A DNA stretch of 64,000 bases from Zeugodacus cucurbitae (Eukaryota > Arthropoda > Insecta > Diptera > Tephritidae). Where the stretch lies: positions 57,120,501 through 57,184,500 of the forward strand of contig NC_071671.1 of NCBI RefSeq assembly GCF_028554725.1, given 5' to 3'. The notes below the pieces were generated by a model that was given only the letters and a program-made list of their open reading frames with translations, searched no databases and was not told the DNA's origin. Below, piece after piece: positions 1 to 11,434 of this stretch (position 1 is the first letter of the stretch; each line of letters begins with the position of its first letter). The translations under genes were made by a program, and so were the position numbers.

Positions 1-244
1 ATTTTTATTTTCTTATATAATTCATTAACTTGCTAGACAGATCATTCATTACTTGTAGTAACTTTAACCTTATAGAGTAAACTTCATTTTTATTTCACCA
101 GAAAATAAAATATATTCTCAGTAGTTAGTTATAATTAGGTAATTTGCATGCTATCTCAGTAATAATTAACTTGAGATTAGGAGGAAATATTTATTTTTTA
201 TTGCTAAACTTGCAATTTTAAGAAAGTTGAAGAAAATTTACACT

Positions 245-1896
245 CTCTGCTCGATTAAAACGCTGATTGAGATCGTTTTACCTTACAAAATAAAATCTAC
301 TTTTATTTTTCATTGAATTTTAATCGACCAGAAAATCAAATGCAACTCTGTCTCAAAGGCGTACGATATACGCTCTTTGTCTGCGTTTGGCTGTATTTTT
401 TGATAAAAAAGCTACTGTAGATGTCGCTCCTGAAATATTAATCAGCTGATGAAACTTACCAACTTCTTTTGAAAAGCAAAAACAACAAGTAAGGAAAGGC
501 TAAGTTCAGGTGCAACCGAACATTTTATACTCTCGCAATTTATTGCTATATTTTTTTTAAGAAAACGCACAATTTGACCCATATATTCGGCATAAAGATA
601 TTTCATATATAAGGGAAGTTTTGACCCGACCTTTTCTGATACAGAGACACACTATTAGAAGAAATTTCCTCTGAATTAAATTAAAATACCTGAGAGATTT
701 ACCGAAATTTTCGGTGAAATGTTACCATGGGGCACTGAGTTCTTCATATTCGATATCCGGGGCATTGAAAAGTTATGGTCCGATTTCGACAATTTTTTCA
801 CAAGTGATGCCACAGATAATATACAGAATTTGTGTAAAGTTTTATTTTGCTATCTTCATTGGTTCCTTAGGTATATATTATAAAATGAAGGAATAAGATG
901 GAATTCGAAAATGAGTTATATGGGAAGTTGTCGTGGCTGTGAACCGATTTTGTCCATTTTCCACACGTGTCATCAGGGTGTCAAGAAAATATTATATACC
1001 GAATTTCATTGAAATCTGTCGAGTAGTTCCTGAGATATGGTTTTTGACCCATAAGTGGGCGATGCCACGCCCATTTTCCATTTTGTAACAAAATCTCAGT
1101 GCAGTTTCCTTCTGCTATTATTTCTATGAAACTTAGTGTTTCTGACATTTTTCGTTAGTGAGTTAACCCACTTTTAGTAATTTTCAACCTAACCTTTGTA
1201 TGGGAGGTGGGCGTGGTTATTATCCGATTTCTTTCATTTTTGGACTGTATTAAGAAGTGGCTAAAAAAACGGCTGCAGAAAGTTTGGTTTATATAGATCT
1301 ATTGGTTTGCGAGATATGCACAAAAACCTATTTGGGACGGGGCCACACTCACTTCCCCAAAAAAATTAATTCCAAATATGTCCCTTCATAGTGCGATCCT
1401 TCATACCAAATTTTATTTCTACAGCTTTATTTATGGCTTAGTTATGGCACTTCATGTGTTTTCAGTTTTCGACATTTTTTGGGCGTGGAAGTGGTCCAAT
1501 TTTGTGGTCCTAAAGCAACCTTCCTTTGGTGCCAAGAAATAAGTGTGCCACGTTTCATCAAGATATCTTAATTTTTACTCAAGTTATAGCTTGCACACAC
1601 GGACGGACAGACGGACGGACGGACAGACAGACATTCGGATTTTGACTCGCCTCGTTGCCCTGATCGCTTTGGTATATATAACCCTATATCTAACTCGTTT
1701 AGTTTTGGGTATTACAAACAACCGTTATGTGAACAAAACTATAATACTCTCTTAGCAACTTTGTTGCGAGAGTATAAATATATATAACAGCTTATCGGTT
1801 ATGGAGTAGTAGTTTTGCCGGTAGTAAAAAAGGCAAAAAAGGGTTTCTCAGTAAAAATTGTAATTGATCAATAAATTTGGCTGTCTATAAACGCTA
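245..1896 (-). mobile_element. TTA-flanked MITE (family A, copy 1), split by a mini-me insertion
   Basis: The left piece (245-484) and right piece (1778-1896) are reverse complements of the two halves of the MITE at 60382-60752. Shared landmarks are TCTGCTCGATTAAAACGCT, CAGCTGAT, TTACCAACTTCTT and AACAGCTTATCGG. The right end is followed by TAA at 1897-1899, the reverse of the TTA that flanks the other copies. About 45 bases of the other terminus are missing. Non-coding; a 3-bp TWA target duplication is typical of PIF/Harbinger-type elements, an inferred assignment. Confidence 0.75.
485..1777 (+). mobile_element. mini-me/DINE-1-like repeat, copy 1 (Helitron-like, non-autonomous)
   Basis: It begins ACAAGTAAGGAAAGGCTAAG. 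Next come an imperfect copy of a short hairpin (TTCAGGTGCAACCGAA here) and TTTATACTCTCGCAA; it ends with the inverted TTGCGAGAGTATAAA. Near the 3' end (about 1600-1632) lies a (GGAC/AGAC)n microsatellite. A (GTCY)n core, subterminal inverted repeats, no coding capacity and insertion without a clear target duplication match mini-me/DINE-1 elements of Diptera, which are regarded as non-autonomous Helitron-type transposons. It sits inside a MITE, so its ends can be placed within a few bases. Confidence 0.75.
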
Positions 1897-3323
1897 TAAG
1901 ATAACATGTCCACTTAGTTTCTTAATTGGTTAAGAAATGTACTATGTATTAATTGTTACTATTTTTTGGTACAGAGTTGCCACATTACAGTAGCAACAAC
2001 ACCTTAGTTGATACTTTTTCTAATATCGATAACTTAGACCCTAAAATATAATGAATTATAATTTTCCAACGTTATTCTTGAAAAAGTTTTATAGTTGTTT
2101 CGAAAACAAGCATTATATGCTAGGTGTGCATGGTTATCACCCCGGAATGTTTTAATCGAACCTTGAAAATTATTAAAAAGCATAATAAGACATATTAAAA
2201 TGTTTTATTTGCAGTCAAAAATAATTTAATTTTTAATATTTCTTTGATTAAAATCATCCCTTTATTTTATTGAAAAATTTCGCGAACAGCACCTTCAAAC
2301 ATAATTTAAGACTGTAAAAAATTCTGAATTCTTCTAATACAACTGATTACCATTTGAAAAATAAGTAGAAATTTTTATTTGTATAGTAAGAAATTTTAAT
2401 CAAATTTGGTTTCTTATTTATGTTTTACATTTTGAATTAACTTTTCGGAGATACGAAAAACCTCTTTTAACCGATAAACCATTTTCTATTATGCATTATT
2501 ACTATTTTTCTAAAAATATTTCTGACTAAATGAATAACTCATTATTTTTATCTTAACTCCAAATGACTACACTTCAGTCAATATTTCATTAACTCATTAA
2601 TGTTTTTATAAGCTAAAAGTTCATTCATTAAATTTGAATCACTCATGGCTGATTTTCTTTACAACTCATTACTATTTCTACCTTTTATAAGCTGTTTTCT
2701 AAACAAGTGATTAATGACAAATTAATTACTGTAATATGTGTGGTGTGTGTAGATTGCTTGGCAGGCCCCGAAGATGTACTATATCCGTTATATTTCAATT
2801 AGCTAATGTTATGCCTTTAACAATTTGAAATGTAATTACTCTTCTGTTATGGTCTTCATATATTTTTTGTATAACTTGAGGTGAGATTGAAATTGTTTAC
2901 CGATTTTTTAGGCTTGAAAATATACGAGGTAGTTGCAATGTGGTATTTCATCAAAATTCAGAAGAAATTCTCGATTCACTATTCTCATGGATTTTCTTTC
3001 AAATGGCAATTTTGTTGATATAACTATATTTAATCTGAGCTTTAGTAAGACAACCTTATCTGCGGGTCTAAATGAATTTATAATGTTTATATAGCATATC
3101 CATAATGAAATACCTACCTATCTGATTTTGAAAAAAAAACAACTTGACATTAAAACCACACGTCTAATTAACCCTCTCATGCCCCAATTAAAATGAGCGG
3201 AGGTAACATTTTTTATTGTATTAGTCTTAACTCAAATATGAAGAGAGACAAATCTCAAAGACCTTTGTATCCTGGTTCATTAGTTACGGGATGTTACATA
3301 AAGGCAATAATTAAATTATTATA
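1897..3323. other. AT-rich unassigned DNA
   Basis: About 1.4 kb of AT-rich sequence between the first MITE and the pogo-like MITE. No coding frame, repeat unit or RNA gene was recognised. Confidence 0.5.
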
Positions 3324-3746
3324 CGGTGGAACTTCTCTAACGCGAATCACCATAATCCACAAAAAAACTTAGAGTTAGAGAGACTTCGAGTTATAGAATT
3401 TTCTATAAAACATATAAATTTTCAAAAAGCTGTAAAATATAGATTTATACGCTGTTTTATCTATTTATGTCGCATAAATTTAGATGTTTTCTTTTACGAG
3501 TATTTTGTTTGTGGTATTTTGCTATTGTTTGGCTCTTGACGTCAGTATCCCATTCCTTTGTTAGATGATTTATGAAATCTATAAGTGTAATATAATATTT
3601 TTTGTTCGCCTCTGAACGATATAAAGGGACTCTTTTAAAATTCTGCCTCGATAGTAAAATTTTAAATTTTGTATTATGCCCTGTAATTTGTATGAAAGTG
3701 GCCTTCTATTGCCAATTCAAGCGTTCGAGTTATGGAAGTTCCACTG
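3324..3746. mobile_element. pogo/Tigger-like MITE
   Basis: The left end is CGGTGGAACTTCTCTAACGC; the reverse complement of the right end is CAGTGGAACTTCCATAACTC. The inverted termini of about 25 bp are flanked by TA at 3322-3323 and 3747-3748. A CAGTGGAACTTC-type terminus with a TA target site is characteristic of pogo-like members of the Tc1/mariner group. No transposase; the inside is AT-rich. The 63-codon frame at 3676-3867 runs across the element edge and is not a gene. Confidence 0.65.
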
Positions 3747-4019
3747 TATCATAAATAAACTAAACACTTTTCTCATGACTGATTTTTTTGTAAATAACTC
3801 TATTATCTTTATTTATTTATATAGTTCACTTTGTTTTAAAATAAAACAATTATTTTTATGTTTGTGAGCACATTTTGTATTTCGACAATTCCACTCTGCC
3901 GAGAACGTATACTGAATGAACACGTGCACAGCACATAACAAAAAATGCCTATAGGCAACATTGGGTATGAAAAGGTATAGGAATTTTAATTTCTTGCTTC
4001 ATCTCCGTATAAAGTTTAC

Positions 4020-4107
4020 ACGCTAGGATGGATACTAGTGCCAGTAATAGTACCAGTTTACTTATCTGATCTGGTACTATTACTGGCACTAGTATCCATC
4101 CTAGCGT
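4020..4107. repeat. Perfect 37-bp inverted repeat with 14-base loop
   Basis: The arm 4020-4056 (ACGCTAGGATGGATACTAGT...) is the exact reverse complement of 4071-4107, separated by 14 bases. The pairing stops abruptly at both ends. It could be a tiny foldback transposon remnant or a hairpin-RNA source; it matches no other sequence I noticed in the window. Confidence 0.9.
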
Positions 4108-4297
4108 CACCCGGAGCACGACAATCTCAAGAGTTCCATATTGCCATAGGAACTGAGCGAGGCTATTTTTTGCAATTTTTCTATAATTTATTATATAGAT
4201 GAATTCAAGAGTGTGTCTGGATATCTGATTAAAGTGATATAGCCACTTGCTTTTTTAACTCTTTTTAATTATACCAGTTACAGTATTTTTAATTATA

Positions 4298-7200
4298 CCG
4301 CTTATGCGGTTGTGCGTAGGGCTTGGGACCCACCACATAAAAACGAATAACCAGTGAATAAGAAACACAGGCCTCGGATGAGAAACCCCCCTTTTGATGA
4401 CGACCACGGCAAACGTATAAAGGACTATGATTTAAGGGCATGCACCTGGAATGTCCGGACCCTTAATTGGAAAGGTGCCTCTGCCCAGCTGGTTGATGTC
4501 CTCGTAAGAGTAAAGGCTGACATCACCGCAATCCAAGAAATGCGATGGACGGGACAAGGACGGAAGAAGGTGGGTCCTTGTGACATCTACTACAGCGGCC
4601 ATATAAAGGAGCGCAAATTCGGTGTGGGATTCGTGGTGGGAGAGAGACTCCGTCGTCGAGTCCTGGCATTCACTCCGGTGGATGAACGTCTAGCCACAAT
4701 CCGCATCAAAGCGAGGTTCTTCAACATATCGCTTATTTGCGCCCACGCCCCGACGGAAGAGAAAGACGAAGTGATCAAAGATACCTTCTATGAGCGCCTA
4801 GAACGTACCTATGAGCGCTGCCCCCGCCACGATGTCAAAATCGTGCTTGGCGATTTCAACGCTAGGGTGGGTAAAGAAGGTGTCTTTGGCACAACAGTCG
4901 GAAAATTCAGCCTCCATGACGAAACATCACCAAACGGTCTGAGGCTGATCGACTTCGCCGGGGCCCGAAATATGGTCATCTGTAGTACTAGATTCCAGCA
5001 TAAGAAAATCCATCAAGCTACTTGGCTGTCCCCGGATCGAATCACTCGCAACCAGATCGATCATGTTGTGATAGACGGAAGACATGTCTCCAGTGTTTTT
5101 GATGTGCGTACGCTTCGTGGTCCCAACATCGACTCGGACCACTATCTTGTAGCAGCTAAGATACGCACCCGCCTCTGTGTAGAAACGCGCACACGTCAAC
5201 AAACACAAGGAAGGTTCGACATCGAGAAGCTGCAATCACAACCGACAGCCGAACGATTTTCTACTCGACTTGCACTCCTGCTCTCTGAGAGCACTCATCA
5301 GCATCTCGGTATAAGGGAGCTGTGGGACGGCATATCAAACTCCTTACGTACAGCTGCAACCGAAACCATTGGCTTTCGGAAAAGCCAAAAAAACAGCTGG
5401 TATGATGAGGATTGTCGTCTCGCAGTGGAGAGAAAACAGACTGCCTACCTCGCAATGTTGCGATCGACCGCAACACGAGCGGGATGGGAAAGATACTGAG
5501 AGCTGAAGAGGAAAGCGAGAAGCATTTGCAGAAAAAGAAAGAAAGAGGCAGACATGCGTGAGTATAAAGAGCTTGACAAGCTGGCAGACAGGGGTAATGC
5601 TCGAAAATTTTACGAAAAGATCCGGCGACTAACTGAAGGTTTCAAGACCGGAGCACACTCCTGTGGGACCCCCAGCGGTGATCTAGTGGTTGATGACCAG
5701 AGTATACTGTGTTTGTGGAGGGAACACTTCTCCAGCCTGCTGAATGGCAGTGAAAGTACAACACCAGGAGATGGCGAACCCGATTCCCCAATCGACGACG
5801 ATGGAACAGATGTTCCATTGCCCGACCGTGAAGAAATTAGAATAGCAATTACCCGCTTGAAGAACAACAAGGCGGCGGGGGCCGATGGATTGCCGGCCGA
5901 GCTATTCAAATACGGCGGCGAAGAGCTGATAAGGTGCATGCATCAGCTTCTTTGCGAAATATGGTCGGAAGAAAGCATGCCCGACGATTGGAATCTCAGT
6001 GTACTCTGCCCAATCCACAAAAAGGGAGACCCCACAATCTGCGCCAACTATCGTGGGATAAGCCTCCTTAACATCGCTTATAAGGTTCTATCGAGCGTAC
6101 TGTGTGAAAGACTAAAGCCCACCGTCAACAAACTGATTGGACCTTATCAGTGTGGCTTTAGACCTGGAAAATCAACAACTGACCAGATATTCACCATGCG
6201 CCAAATCTTGGAGAAGACCCGTGAAAAAAGGATCGACACACACCATCTATTTGTCGACTTTAAAGCTGCTTTCGACAGCACGAAAAGGAGCTGCCTTTAT
6301 GCCGCGATGTCTGAATTTGGTATCCCCGCAAAACTAATACGGTTGTGTAAGTTGACGTTGAGCAACACCAAAAGCTCCGTCAGGATCGGGAAGGACCTCT
6401 CCGAGCCGTTCGATACCAAACGAGGTTTCAGACAAGGTGACTCGCTATCGTGCGACTTCTTTAACTTGATGCTGGAGAAAATTATAAGAGCTGCAGAGCT
6501 AAATAGAGAAGGTACAATCTTCTACAAGAGTGTACAGCTACTGGCGTACGCCGATGATATCGATATCATTGGAAACAACACCCGCGCCGTTAGTTCTGCT
6601 TTTTCCCGCCTGGATAAGGAAGCGAAGCGAATGGGTCTGGTGGTGAACGAGGACAAGACGAAATATCTCCTGTCATCAAACAAACAGTCAGCGCATTCGC
6701 GTCTTGGCTCCCACGTCACTGTTGACAGTCATAACTTTGAAGTTGTAGATAATTTCGTATACCTAGGAACCAACATTAACACCGATAATAATGTCAGCCT
6801 TGAAATCCAACGCAGAATCACTCTTGCCAACAGGTGCTACTATGGACTGAGTAGGCAATTGAAAAGTAAAGTCCTCTCTCGACGAACAAAAACTAAACTC
6901 TACAAGTCCCTCATCATTCCCGTCCTACTTTATGGTGCAGAAGTGTGGACGGTGTCAACATCCGATGAGACGGCACTAGGAGTTTTCGAGAGAAAGGTTT
7001 TGCGGAAGATTTACGGTCTCTTAAACATTGGCAACGGCGAATACCGCAGAAGATGGAATGATGAGCTGTATGTGTTGTTCGACGACATAGACATAGTCCA
7101 GCGAATAAAACGACAGCGGCTACGCCGGCTGGGTCATGTTGTGCGAATGGATGAAAGTGCCCCAGCTCTGAAAGTTTTCGATGCAGTACCCGCTGGTGGA

Positions 7201-7377
7201 AGCCGAGGAAGAGGGAGACCTCCACTCCGGTGGAAGGACCAGGTGGAGAAGGACCTGTCTTCATTCGGTATTACCAATTGGCGCCAAACCGCCAAAAGGA
7301 GAGATGCGTGGCGCACTGTTGTGGACTCGGCTATAACCGCGTAAGCGGTTTCTACTCCAGTTAAAAAGAAGAAGAAG
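4298..7377 (+). mobile_element. RTE-type LINE, copy 1, 5'-truncated
   Basis: It is homologous to 53303-56374 throughout, beginning at CCGCTTATGCGGTTGTGCG and ending in an (AAG)n tail. A short AAG-type 3' tail and a single ORF with endonuclease and reverse transcriptase are typical of RTE elements. The 5' UTR part present in copy 2 (53111-53302) is absent. I found no clear target-site duplication. Confidence 0.85.
4354..7344 (+). pseudogene. RTE ORF (endonuclease-reverse transcriptase) broken by one stop codon
   Basis: Codons 1-381 encode an EEP-type endonuclease (CTWNVRTL, AIQEMRW, LGDFNARVG, SDHYLV). The frame stops at TGA 5497-5499 where copy 2 has CGA (Arg). The same frame resumes and stays open to 7344, with RT motifs FVDFKAAFD and YADDIDIIG and a C-terminal GHVVRMD...RGRGRPPLRW domain. 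Only this one nonsense change separates it from an intact frame, so inactivation looks recent. The first true ATG is at 4378; the upstream frame opens with GTG. Copy 1 keeps the FV of DNFVYLGT that copy 2 has lost. Confidence 0.85.
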
Positions 7378-8748
7378 TTAAAGCATTAATAACAGCTGCT
7401 TATTCGATTCGCCAATCGGCAAGTTTCACAGAACTAAATAATATATTATGAGAATCAAAGAGTAAAATAAATTTTGATAATAAATTCAAAACAGTGCGCA
7501 AAAAAACCTACTTCAACGCTAAAACATTTAACATTTTCAACCACATTGTGTCCTGTAACCATGGTGAAAGTGATTAATTAAGTCACATTTAAATTATTCA
7601 CCATTCGTTGGTGGAGTACCAAAATGATTTGCTTTAGCCATTTGTTATGCTTTTTAATCAACACCACGGAATGAGCAACACAGGAGGAAAAAAAGTTATA
7701 TTTTTGCTTGCATAAGTACATACATACTTATTTATACTTTTATGTATGTATGTATGTATGTATGTATGTATGGACGAGCGCAAACGTATAAGAAGTTGTC
7801 AACGCTTGCCGCTGGCAATTGCAATTTGCAAAACCGTTTGCAGCAACAACAACAACAAAATGCACTCATCTCACAAATGATAAATGCACTCGAAAGCAGT
7901 TAAAATGCGATAAATGCTGACGCCGTAATGGAGTTGCCATTTGGAGCAATTTGCCAACATTCGTACATATGTAATATAAGTTTATGAAATAACATTTATG
8001 AGTTGCTTTAATTTTAGTTTCGTTGTTGTTTTTTTTTCTTATTGTGGTCGTTTAACGCCCACGCTGCGCTTGAATGCAGCTTGAATGCAGCTGTGCCTGT
8101 GTGAGCTGTCAAGAGGTCGTTACGGAGTTTGCTCCTATTTATGACTGCAAGTGCACAAACACACAGACACACCTGCACACATGCACTTGATTTTATTCAC
8201 TTTTTTACGGTTACACCGCCCACTCTTCCGTGGCGGGCCATTGCCGTTTGTGACCATGCGCCAAAATTGCAAGTTTTTTCTACTCTTGTTATTGTTGTTG
8301 TTGTTGCTCATTGCTACACATAACGAAAATATCGTTTATTGCCATGAACCGGCAATTGTGTGGCGAACGAACGAAACCAAAAAAGGGTGTTTGGAGTTAC
8401 ACAAATTTGATTCCAAATGGCAATGTCAATGGCATAAATATTGTTGGATTGCTGGTGTTGAAATTGCATATAGACTATATATTATTTAAGTATGTGTGGA
8501 TATACATATAAGTAAGTCTATTTAATGATATTTACAACAAATGAAAGTGAAATTTTTGTCCATCGAAATCACACCGGTTGCCATTGAACTGACTAAAATA
8601 CGATAAATGTAGCTGTATCTGTAAGTCTTTTTCATTTTCCGGAAATTTTTATTAACTTGTTTACCATCCAATTGCAATTGGAAAATTTCACATGCTTTAA
8701 TATTAATAAAATTGTAATCAATTGAAAATTGAAAGAATCCATCCTTAA
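7378..8748. other. Unassigned DNA with simple repeats
   Basis: It holds a (TATG)n tract at about 7740-7771 and CAA-rich stretches near 7840. Overlapping open stretches of 60-112 codons at 8129-8511 show no known motif and are probably chance. Confidence 0.5.
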
Positions 8749-9491
8749 GGGGTTAGTTGGGTATCAAAGACTAAAACCAAAGATATCTCAACAATTTTTT
8801 TTAAATATATGATCATATATTTCATTTAAGGGGTAAGGGGTAGTCAGTATTTTCTGAAAATCATTTTTTTTTTGCATTTTCGCTAAGTGTAATATCTTAA
8901 AAATATTCTCTGAAAATTTGAAGTTGATCCGATAACGAAAATCGCTCGGGCGCTCCAAAACGCTCGGGAGCAACTTTGAATGCGTTCATCTCAAAACTAT
9001 GTTTTTTGAACTGGTGACAACTGTAACTCGATAACCGCTCCCTAGATTTTATTAAATTCACACAGTTTTAGAATACATAATAAACTTTTTCAAAAATTTA
9101 AATTTTTTAAGACCAATAACTGCAGATTTTTTTCCAAAAATCTAGAAAAAAAATTTCCTGAGGCCACCATTCTGTTAATTATGAAAAAAGCTTCTATCAG
9201 GCCTAGAATTATCTATTTATAAAAATAATTTTTCTCATCCGATTGATTTTAGTTGAATCTGAAGGGACTTATGATTGTCGCTGCAAGTACATTTTTTTGA
9301 AACTTGGTCAACACAAACAGCTAAAAATTTGGAAATTATATATTTTTTTTTTGTTTTTCAAACTTTCGTGTTTTTCAAATAATTGTGTAATAATTCCATA
9401 TTATTTACTTTAGTAAAATAACATGATTTCAAAACAAACAAAAAATACTGAAAATTCTCATTTTTTCGTTTCTCTAACTACTCCTAACCCC
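8749..9491. mobile_element. TTAA-flanked MITE
   Basis: The left end is GGGGTTAGTTGG after TTAA (8745-8748); the right end is CTACTCCTAACCCC before TTAA (9492-9495). The inverted terminus GGGGTTAG is short. TTAA target duplications are used by piggyBac and Sola3-type elements. A second TTAAGGGGTAAGGGG lies at 8826-8840 as a subterminal repeat. Non-coding and AT-rich inside. Confidence 0.6.
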
Positions 9492-11434
9492 TTAAACAAT
9501 TCAGCATATCAAAGATATATGTTTAAACAATATTTTGTGAAATTTTCATTTAAAAATTCCGAAAACTCAGCCAATGACGTGGCCAAAAGAAAGGTATTGT
9601 TGGACAGTAAAAAATTATAATCAATTAATGGTTCATCCAAAATAAACACTTCGATAGTATATGGATAAATCTAGTTCATGGACGAAGGAAAAAATTAAAT
9701 ATTGAATTTTTGACGGAATTTTAACCAAACTAACTATTTTACTAAAATTTTCGGCATATATTGGCTTAAAAAATAGTTATAATAAAGATATAAAAAATCC
9801 TCCGTTCATGAACTCAATAATGTTAATCCAAAGATGTGTGCGATATTTGAACAAAATCGCTTCATAACTTTTTGAGCTATCGTGTCCACCGACTTGAAAA
9901 ATCTAGTATTGAGTTAAAAGCATTTAAAGTTTTACATTCATACTGACGTGACTTGATGGGCGGAACTTCCAAGGTGTATATCTCTTGGAATATTACTCGG
10001 ATTGTTTTGATATTTCTGGATAAAATTTTAAACATATTGCACTATTTAATAAGAAAAAAATTGTTTTTTCCAGTTTTTAAAGCATTGCTGTTATGTCAAA
10101 CTGGTCTTGAGGAAGAATTTTAATTGGCATAATTTTCTCTCCGTCTAAAAGTTAGACCAACGTGAATACAATTTTATTCGTATACATAACTCGAGGGGTA
10201 TACATATAATACCGTTTAATTTGAAAATACTCATAATGTGTTAGTACTTGAACCAAGAAATGGAATTTCCTAAGCATACAATACTTTTTTGGAATCATTG
10301 TTAAAGCTTTTCGTATGGACAACATGAAAACACTTCATTTTCGCAACTATCTTTAAAGAAAGTGAGGTATTATATTATAATCTTTGGTACATGATAATAT
10401 TGAAGTATATTTTGTCTGCTTTAGAAAGAAAAATACAATAATCTAGTAAATGTAAGCGGTTTCCTTAACCTCTTTACGTCCACACCTGAGACAATTACTG
10501 TAGTAGACAGGCCATTTATTAAGCCCAAGTCCTCTGTTAGCCTACAGTTTAATATCAATATCTAACTATTTTGAGTCAGTTGCTCAAGTTAAAATTAAAC
10601 ATCTTTCCGCTTTGTAGTATTCGCTAAAAATCAATAAAGATACGCTGTTGTCATAGAAAAGTCGTCAACTTTTTCCTTTGCAAACTTCAATGATGAAAAT
10701 ATCGAGTCGTTCGAACAAAGGTTTCAACATCGCCTTCAAGCAACTAAAGATCGTAGATTGGTTCATTCACTATCTAAGGTTAATAATATTGAACACTATT
10801 GGAGTAAATTATTGCATTCTGTGCGTTCGGGTCCTGCGCATTCGGCCTGTTTAGTTCGGGTTTAGATGACGTTGTCATATTCCACAGTGACTTACCTTTA
10901 TTCATTTCTAGAGAAAACCTTCGACTAAAAGTATTTATTAAAGTTCAAACTCGGGATACCCTTCTTAACCTTTTGTTTACAATTTTCATTTTATTTACTA
11001 AAAAGTTAAATCACAGAAACAGTAATATTTAGTTAATATATATTGATACGTAGTCATATTGAATAGAGAATGGATGAGTTGAGAAAGATCCTTTTCTTTG
11101 TCTGTTTTGGACGACAACTCACTTCTACTGCTAACATGTGAGTAATCATTAGTCACAAAGAGGTTTCGGTTCGACAGATATTGATAAAGGGAACTTTTTT
11201 AATGCATGGACGTGGATACGTTTCCTTCAAAATTCCAGAGCATTGATTGCCTACACGATTTTATCTCGCAACCTCCGGATAAAAACTAAAAGTTGGCAAG
11301 GCTTATTTGGAGAGCATCTAGTAACCAATAGATTATTTGAAAAATTGTATATTAAAACACTCAATATTTTATCGAAATATATTTCTAACACATGTCGAGA
11401 TAACTAGAACCTCATATCACACAAATTTTATATA
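9492..11434. other. AT-rich unassigned DNA
   Basis: No gene recognised. A 75-codon stretch without stop and without ATG (about 10640-10866, reading FANFNDENIESFEQRFQ) has a protein-like composition but I cannot identify it. Confidence 0.4.

Noticed and set aside
8151..8489. 112-codon frame with a hydrophobic start
   Set aside because: The leucine run comes from a TTGTTG microsatellite; there is no recognisable domain and overlapping frames are equally open.
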